Below are positions 6,069 through 9,653 of a DNA stretch of 9,653 nucleotides, in pieces. The position numbers and the translations under genes are program-made. Source of the stretch: Bifidobacteriaceae bacterium NR021. GTDB lineage: Bacteria; Actinomycetota; Actinomycetes; Actinomycetales; Bifidobacteriaceae. Each line of letters starts with the position of its first letter. The stretch's first letter is position 1. The stretch lies in the NCBI GenBank assembly GCA_003585845.1, contig NQOP01000002.1:256559-266211 (forward strand). Direction: 5' to 3'. The notes under the pieces are model-generated. The model saw only the letters and a list, made by a program, of their open reading frames with translations. It was not told the DNA's origin and searched no databases.

Positions 6069-8924
6069 TTACTTGCGCTCAATCTGCTTCATTTCAAAGG
6101 TTTCGATTATATCGCCAAGCTCAATGTCGTTAAAGCTGCCGAGATTAATACCAGCTTCGTAACCTTCGCTAACGGATTGCACGTCATCCTTAAACCTACG
6201 CAAGCTGGAAATCTCCAAGTCGTTGACTGTAGCAACGCCGTCGCGCAAAATACGGCACTTCGTACCGCGCTTGACTTCGCCATCTTGAACCATAACACCA
6301 GCAATATTGCCGAACTTGGAAGAACGGAAGATTTCGCGAATCTCAGAGTGAGAAGTGACAACCTCTTCAAATTCTGGCTTAAGCATACCCTTCAAAGCAG
6401 CTTCGATATCTTCGATTGCCTTGTAAATAACCGAGTAGTACTTAACTTCCACGCCTTCGCGATCAGCCAAATCAGCAACCTGACGGTTTGGACGCACGTT
6501 GAAGCCAATAATCACAGCCTTATCGACAGTTGCCAAGTTCACATCATTCTGAGTAATTGCACCAACACCGCGGTGAATAACCTGAATGCCAACTTCCTCA
6601 GAGACCTCAATCTTCATCAAGGAATCTTCCAAAGCCTCAACAGAACCAGAAGAATCACCCTTAATAACGATGTTCAGCATGTCAACTTCAGACTTAGCGA
6701 ACTGTTCCTTAAGGCTTTCAAGAGACACAACCTTGCGACGCTTAGCAAGCTGAGCTGCACGCTCTGTAGCTGCACGCTTTTCAGCAATTTGGCGAGCAGA
6801 ACGGTCGTCCGAAGTAACCAAGAACAAGTCACCAGCGGTTGGAACAGAAGTCAAACCAAGCACTTGAACAGGAGTGGAAGGAGCCGCATCCTGCAAATGC
6901 TTGCCGTTCTCGTCAAGCATAGCGCGCACACGACCATAAGAAGTGCCAGCAACAATAGAATCACCAACGTGAAGAGTACCTTGCTGCACGAGAACAGTAG
7001 CAACAGCACCACGACCCTTATCGAGTCGAGCCTCAATAGTTGCACCGCGAGCATCCATATTTGGATTTGCCTTAGGATCAAGCTCAGCGTCAGCAGTCAA
7101 CAACACAGCTTCAAGAAGCTTATCGACGTTCGTGCCCTGCTTTGCGGAAATATCCACAAACATGGTGTCGCCACCGTATTCTTCAGCAACTAAACCGTAT
7201 TCTGTAAGCTGACCGCGAACCTTATCTGGGTTAGCACCTTCAACATCAATCTTGTTCACAGCCACAACAATTGGCACATGAGCAGCTTGAGCGTGGTTAA
7301 TAGCTTCAACAGTCTGAGGCATCACGCCGTCGTCTGCAGCAACAACAAGAATTGCAACGTCTGTAAGTTCAGCACCGCGAGCACGCATAGCAGTAAACGC
7401 TTCGTGACCTGGAGTATCGAGGAACGTAATCTTACGAGGTTTTCCTTCAAGATTTACAGTTACTTGATAAGCACCGATGCGCTGAGTAATGCCACCTGCT
7501 TCGCGATCGATAACATTCGACTTACGAATGGTATCAAGCAAGCGAGTTTTACCGTGATCGACGTGACCCATAACTGTTACTACAGGCGGACGAGACTGCA
7601 AATCGTCATCTTCTTGCAACTCTTCTTTGTCCAAATCGATGTCAAACTGCTGCAAAAGCTCTTTATCTTCTTCTTCAGCAGAAACAATGCTGATATTCCA
7701 GCCGATTTCTTCACCCAAAATTTGGAATGTTGATTCATCCAAAGATTGTGTAGCTGTTGCCATCTCACCCAAGTGGAAGAGAACAGTTACCAAAGCTGCT
7801 GGATTTACATCGATCTTTTCTGCCAAATCAGAAAGAGTTGCGCCTTGACGCAAGCGAATCGTAGCGCCGTTACCAGAAGGAATACGCACACCGCCAATCA
7901 CTGGTGCTTTAAGCTCTTCGTATTCACGACGTTTCGCTAAGCGATTCTTACGAGCCTTAGAAGATTTACCACCTTGACGACCGAATGCACCTGCAGCTCC
8001 TGCACGACCGCGACCGCCGCCACGCGATGGACCACCATTAGGTGCGCCTGCTGCAGCAGCCTGGAAGCTAGCTCCTTGAGACGCAAAACGAGATTCTGCA
8101 GATGGGCGAGAAGATGCACCAGATCCTGCACCTGCGCCACCTTGACCGCGACGCTGACCCGACCACTGCGATGAGCGTGCGCCACCTTGACCAGAGCGAC
8201 CGCCACGTGAGCGACCACCGCGTTCTGCACGTTCACCACGCGAACCTTGAGCTCCAGCGCCAGCTTGACCTGGACGACCACCGCGACCATTTTCAGCGCC
8301 AGGGCGAGACATCGGATGAGGACGTGGAATATCTCCAGGTGTAGGAGCACGCATACCTTGCTTACGGCTAAACGGATTATTACCAGGACGTGGAGCAGAT
8401 GCGCCTGCACCTTGCGCATTCTGGTGCGGACGAGGGCGAGGAGGCATTTGAGAACGATCTGAGTGAGATTGACCTTGAGCTTGCTGTCGCGATTCGTTGC
8501 GATTATCATTGCGGCGATCATTTTTTCTATTTTCTCCGGCAGCAGCATTAGAACGGGAAGTATTGTTGGAACGAATATGATTTGCACCCGGCTTTGGAGC
8601 AGAATGAGAAGCTGCGTTATGCTCAGGCTTGTTAGCAGAAGAGTCAACTACAGAATCACTGTGTAACGAATCTTTAGCTTGAGGCTTAGCCTGAGGCTTA
8701 GCCTGCGGCTTAGCTTTTGGTGCAGCAGGCTTACTTGCACTAGATGTCTTTTCGGACTTATTTCCGTCAGATGCTAACGCTGTTTGCAAACGACGGACTA
8801 CTGGAGCCTCAACTGTTGAAGAAGCAGACTTAACAAATTCGCCCATGCTCTTCAAACGCTCCAACACGGTTTTACTGTCTACACCAAATTCTTTGGCCAG
8901 TTCATACACGCGCTTTTTAACCAC
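6069..8924 (-). CDS. infB: Translation initiation factor IF-2
   Basis: IF2 is the GTPase that brings fMet-tRNA to the 30S subunit and promotes subunit joining. The 951-residue protein has an IF2_N domain (1-52, starting [14 protein letters not shown]), a long disordered arm rich in Gly, Arg, Ala, Ser and Gln (about 53-320), and a second N-terminal domain (about 342-415). The G domain follows with GHVDHGKT (453-460), GGIT (477-480), DTPGHE (503-508), NKID (557-560) and SAK (593-595). Domains II, III and the tRNA-binding C-domain run to residue 951. All GTPase motifs are intact. The start codon is GTG, set by AGGAG at 8933-8937 eight bases upstream, and the protein begins exactly where the family does. 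The arm contains a PQAK tandem repeat. It lies between nusA and rbfA, the usual operon position. Confidence 0.97.
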   Translation of the reverse strand: MVKKRVYELAKEFGVDSKTVLERLKSMGEFVKSASSTVEAPVVRRLQTALASDGNKSEKTSSASKPAAPKAKPQAKPQAKPQAKDSLHSDSVVDSSANKPEHNAASHSAPKPGANHIRSNNTSRSNAAAGENRKNDRRNDNRNESRQQAQGQSHSDRSQMPPRPRPHQNAQGAGASAPRPGNNPFSRKQGMRAPTPGDIPRPHPMSRPGAENGRGGRPGQAGAGAQGSRGERAERGGRSRGGRSGQGGARSSQWSGQRRGQGGAGAGSGASSRPSAESRFASQGASFQAAAAGAPNGGPSRGGGRGRAGAAGAFGRQGGKSSKARKNRLAKRREYEELKAPVIGGVRIPSGNGATIRLRQGATLSDLAEKIDVNPAALVTVLFHLGEMATATQSLDESTFQILGEEIGWNISIVSAEEEDKELLQQFDIDLDKEELQEDDDLQSRPPVVTVMGHVDHGKTRLLDTIRKSNVIDREAGGITQRIGAYQVTVNLEGKPRKITFLDTPGHEAFTAMRARGAELTDVAILVVAADDGVMPQTVEAINHAQAAHVPIVVAVNKIDVEGANPDKVRGQLTEYGLVAEEYGGDTMFVDISAKQGTNVDKLLEAVLLTADAELDPKANPNMDARGATIEARLDKGRGAVATVLVQQGTLHVGDSIVAGTSYGRVRAMLDENGKHLQDAAPSTPVQVLGLTSVPTAGDLFLVTSDDRSARQIAEKRAATERAAQLAKRRKVVSLESLKEQFAKSEVDMLNIVIKGDSSGSVEALEDSLMKIEVSEEVGIQVIHRGVGAITQNDVNLATVDKAVIIGFNVRPNRQVADLADREGVEVKYYSVIYKAIEDIEAALKGMLKPEFEEVVTSHSEIREIFRSSKFGNIAGVMVQDGEVKRGTKCRILRDGVATVNDLEISSLRRFKDDVQSVSEGYEAGINLGSFNDIELGDIIETFEMKQIERK
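8674..8715 (-). repeat. 12-base tandem repeat in the IF2 arm
   Basis: Three near-identical units of TTAGCCTGAGGC (+ strand) lie at 8674-8685, 8686-8697 and 8698-8709, followed by a partial copy to about 8715. On the coding strand they give [14 protein letters not shown] at residues 71-84. The frame is kept whatever the copy number. Confidence 0.8.
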
Positions 8925-8930
8925 TCAGTG

Positions 8931-8939
8931 TTCTCCTCT
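8931..8939 (-). promoter_or_regulatory. Ribosome binding site of infB
   Basis: Read on the minus strand this is AGAGGAGAA, whose AGGAG core (8933-8937) lies eight bases before the GTG at 8922-8924. It is the strongest such site in the operon part of the window and decides the non-ATG start. Confidence 0.8.
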
Positions 8940-8998
8940 GTCTGTGGCAGCGCTAGTACACGCGACCACTTTACATTATTGCGAGCTTATTATTTATT

Positions 8999-9022
8999 AT
9001 CGTGCGATATATCATCGTGCGA
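8999..9022. repeat. Direct repeat ATCGTGCGA, 15-base period
   Basis: ATCGTGCGA occurs at 8999-9007 and 9014-9022. The first copy lies in the near-palindrome TATCG-TG-CGATA. The second overlaps CATCGT (9013-9018), which is complementary to ACGATG at 9052-9057. The copies lie about 75-100 bases upstream of the infB start, so they could be protein-binding sites near an infB promoter or arms of an RNA structure. Confidence 0.55.
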
Positions 9023-9085
9023 CCATGATCTTATACCTCGTCTCCCGCCGGACGATGGCTATTGCCTTTCGCCCAGATTCCAGCT

Positions 9086-9128
9086 TTTAGCATACTCGAA
9101 ACGTTGGATTGGCTCGAGTGTCGCTAAA
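9086..9128 (-). other. Two-part hairpin in the nusA-infB gap
   Basis: TTTAGC (9086-9091) pairs with GCTAAA (9123-9128). After a small internal loop (two against three bases), ACTCGA (9094-9099) pairs with TCGAGT (9114-9119), and the minus-strand RNA gains one more U-G pair at 9100/9113. In total there are 12-13 pairs around a loop of about 12 bases. No T-run follows on either strand, so it is more likely a leader or small-RNA element than a terminator. Confidence 0.45.
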
Positions 9129-9160
9129 TGCCACGCAAGAGACTACTTTATTTGCACACC

Positions 9161-9233
9161 ACTAACAAAATAAACAATCAAGAAGTGCTAAACATTGCGG
9201 AAATATCAATCCAAAACAATATTCAGCACTTCT
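9161..9233 (-). terminator. Hairpin with T-rich tail after nusA
   Basis: On the minus strand the bases 9233-9216 pair with 9198-9181 without interruption: nine Watson-Crick pairs (AGAAGTGCT with AGCACTTCT), then nine more including three G-U pairs. On the plus strand those three positions would be A-C mismatches, so the full stem exists only in RNA made in the nusA direction. The tail from 9180 down to 9161 is rich in T (TGATTGTTTATTTTG). It starts 11 bases after the nusA stop. It could be a terminator, an attenuator limiting read-through into infB, or an RNase III processing site. Confidence 0.55.
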
Positions 9234-9244
9234 CAATTAACAAT

Positions 9245-9653
9245 CTATTCAGCAGCAGATGCGTTATTATTCAAATCAGCTGAAGCAGGCTGCGCATTTT
9301 GTGCTTGAGCTGCAGCAACCTTCTTAGCATGCTCTTCTGCAGACTCAATACCAATCTTCCAACCAGTCAACTTTGCAGCCAAACGAGCGTTCTGACCTTC
9401 TTTGCCAATAGCAAGAGAAAGCTGAGCATCATGAATAAAAGCAACTGCAGTTTGATTCTTTTCACTCACTACCTGCACTTGTGTAGCAGTAGCAGGCGAA
9501 AGAGCAGCAGCAACAAACTTTGCTGGATCAGATGACCAATCGACAATATCAATCTTCTCTTGACCCAAGTTTTCCATTACAGCACGCACACGTGAACCGC
9601 CAGGACCAATTAAAGCACCCTTTGGATTCACACCTTCAGTATTAGCTCTAACG
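9245..9653 (-). CDS. nusA: Transcription termination/antitermination protein NusA, C-terminal part
   Basis: The frame is open to the window edge and encodes the last 136 residues of NusA, which binds RNA polymerase and nascent RNA to control pausing, termination and antitermination. The visible part starts inside KH domain 1 (VRANTEGVNPKGALIGPGGSRV) and continues through KVDIV-like strands (KIDIVDWSSDPAKFVAAALSPA) into KH domain 2, with VAFIHDAQLSLAIGKEGQNA carrying the GKEG loop and TGWKIGIES at its end. A short Ala/Gln/Asn-rich tail closes the protein at a TAG. It lacks the extra acidic repeats of E. coli NusA, as is usual in actinobacteria. The start and the S1 domain are outside the window. 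Confidence 0.93.
   Translation of the reverse strand, partial: VRANTEGVNPKGALIGPGGSRVRAVMENLGQEKIDIVDWSSDPAKFVAAALSPATATQVQVVSEKNQTAVAFIHDAQLSLAIGKEGQNARLAAKLTGWKIGIESAEEHAKKVAAAQAQNAQPASADLNNNASAAE

Larger units (their letters stand above)
8925..9244 (-). other. 320-base gap between nusA and infB, no gene found, structured
   Basis: No minus-strand frame stays open long enough for ylxR, the roughly 90-residue RNA-binding protein often encoded here in other bacteria, and no tRNA T-loop motif is visible. From nusA to infB the gap holds an 18-bp hairpin with a T-rich tail (9161-9233), a two-part hairpin (9086-9128), a GC-richer segment with several short complementary arms (about 9013-9070), a 9-base direct repeat (8999-9022), an AT-rich run and the infB ribosome binding site. 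It may contain a terminator or processing site plus a promoter and leader for infB. No convincing promoter pair was found. Confidence 0.6.

Noticed and set aside
6177..7193. A 338-codon open frame on the + strand inside infB
   Set aside because: It is antisense to the fully conserved GTPase core of IF2, has no ribosome binding site or recognisable domain, and its composition is what the complement of infB codons would give.
7937..8647. A 236-codon minus-strand frame overlapping infB in another frame
   Set aside because: It is a frame-shifted reading of the low-complexity Gly/Arg/Ala arm of IF2 and gives only Val/Leu/Ala-rich sequence with no motif.
9031..9093. A 20-codon minus-strand frame (starts MLKAGIW) as an infB leader peptide
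   Set aside because: No ribosome binding site precedes its ATG, which lies within the two-part hairpin; its length is within chance expectation.
9040..9140. A decayed ylxR in the nusA-infB gap
   Set aside because: One minus frame reads SCVAFSDTRANPTFRVC before a stop, faintly like the Cys-containing start of YlxR, but the CxxC/Arg pattern and the later YlxR motifs are absent, so the resemblance is too weak.
8928..9173. An 81-codon + strand frame in the nusA-infB gap, rich in Cys
   Set aside because: It starts with a GTG lacking a ribosome binding site, overlaps the infB ribosome binding site in antisense, and shows no recognisable domain.
1..9653. CRISPR array, insertion sequence, prophage or tRNA gene
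   Set aside because: No regularly spaced repeats longer than 15 bases, no transposase or integrase motifs, and no cloverleaf with a T-loop signature was seen.

Overview
The window looks like chromosomal DNA from a low-GC actinobacterium of the Bifidobacteriaceae, most likely Gardnerella or a close relative. The gene order nusA-infB-rbfA-truB-ribF, the actinobacterial IF2 with a long Gly/Arg/Ala-rich N-terminal arm and the bifidobacterial style of the amino-acid ABC transporter all point to this family. The base composition, judged by eye at about 40-45% GC, is too AT-rich for most Bifidobacterium. The genus is an inference; no database search was possible.

Layout. Bases 1-3022 (+ strand) hold a three-gene polar amino-acid uptake transporter: a lipoprotein solute-binding protein (197-1042), then a 211-base gap with a long hairpin and a second promoter, then a permease (1254-2195) translationally coupled to an ATPase (2195-3022). 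Bases 3072-9653 (- strand) hold the 3' part of a conserved translation and RNA-maturation operon. In transcription order these are nusA (its 5' end lies outside the window), a 320-base gap, infB, rbfA, truB and ribF. The two blocks converge at 3023-3071.

How the genes work together. The binding protein captures an amino acid outside the cell and hands it to the permease, which is driven by the ATPase. On the other strand NusA tunes transcription elongation and termination, IF2 places initiator tRNA on the ribosome, RbfA matures the 30S subunit, TruB makes the T-loop pseudouridine in tRNA, and RibF makes FMN and FAD. infB and rbfA are two bases apart; the later spacings are 48 and 61 bases, consistent with one transcript.

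Most of the window is ordinary housekeeping sequence. The part least explained is the 320-base gap between nusA and infB. Many bacteria carry ylxR there, but no intact ylxR is visible. The gap instead holds an 18-bp stem that is continuous only in the RNA of the operon strand, a second two-part hairpin, and a GC-richer structured segment with a 9-bp direct repeat. It is a candidate structured leader or small RNA upstream of infB. Smaller points of interest are in-frame tandem repeats in three proteins (the ATPase N-terminus, the RbfA acidic tail and the IF2 arm) and the regulatory arrangement between the binding-protein and permease genes.
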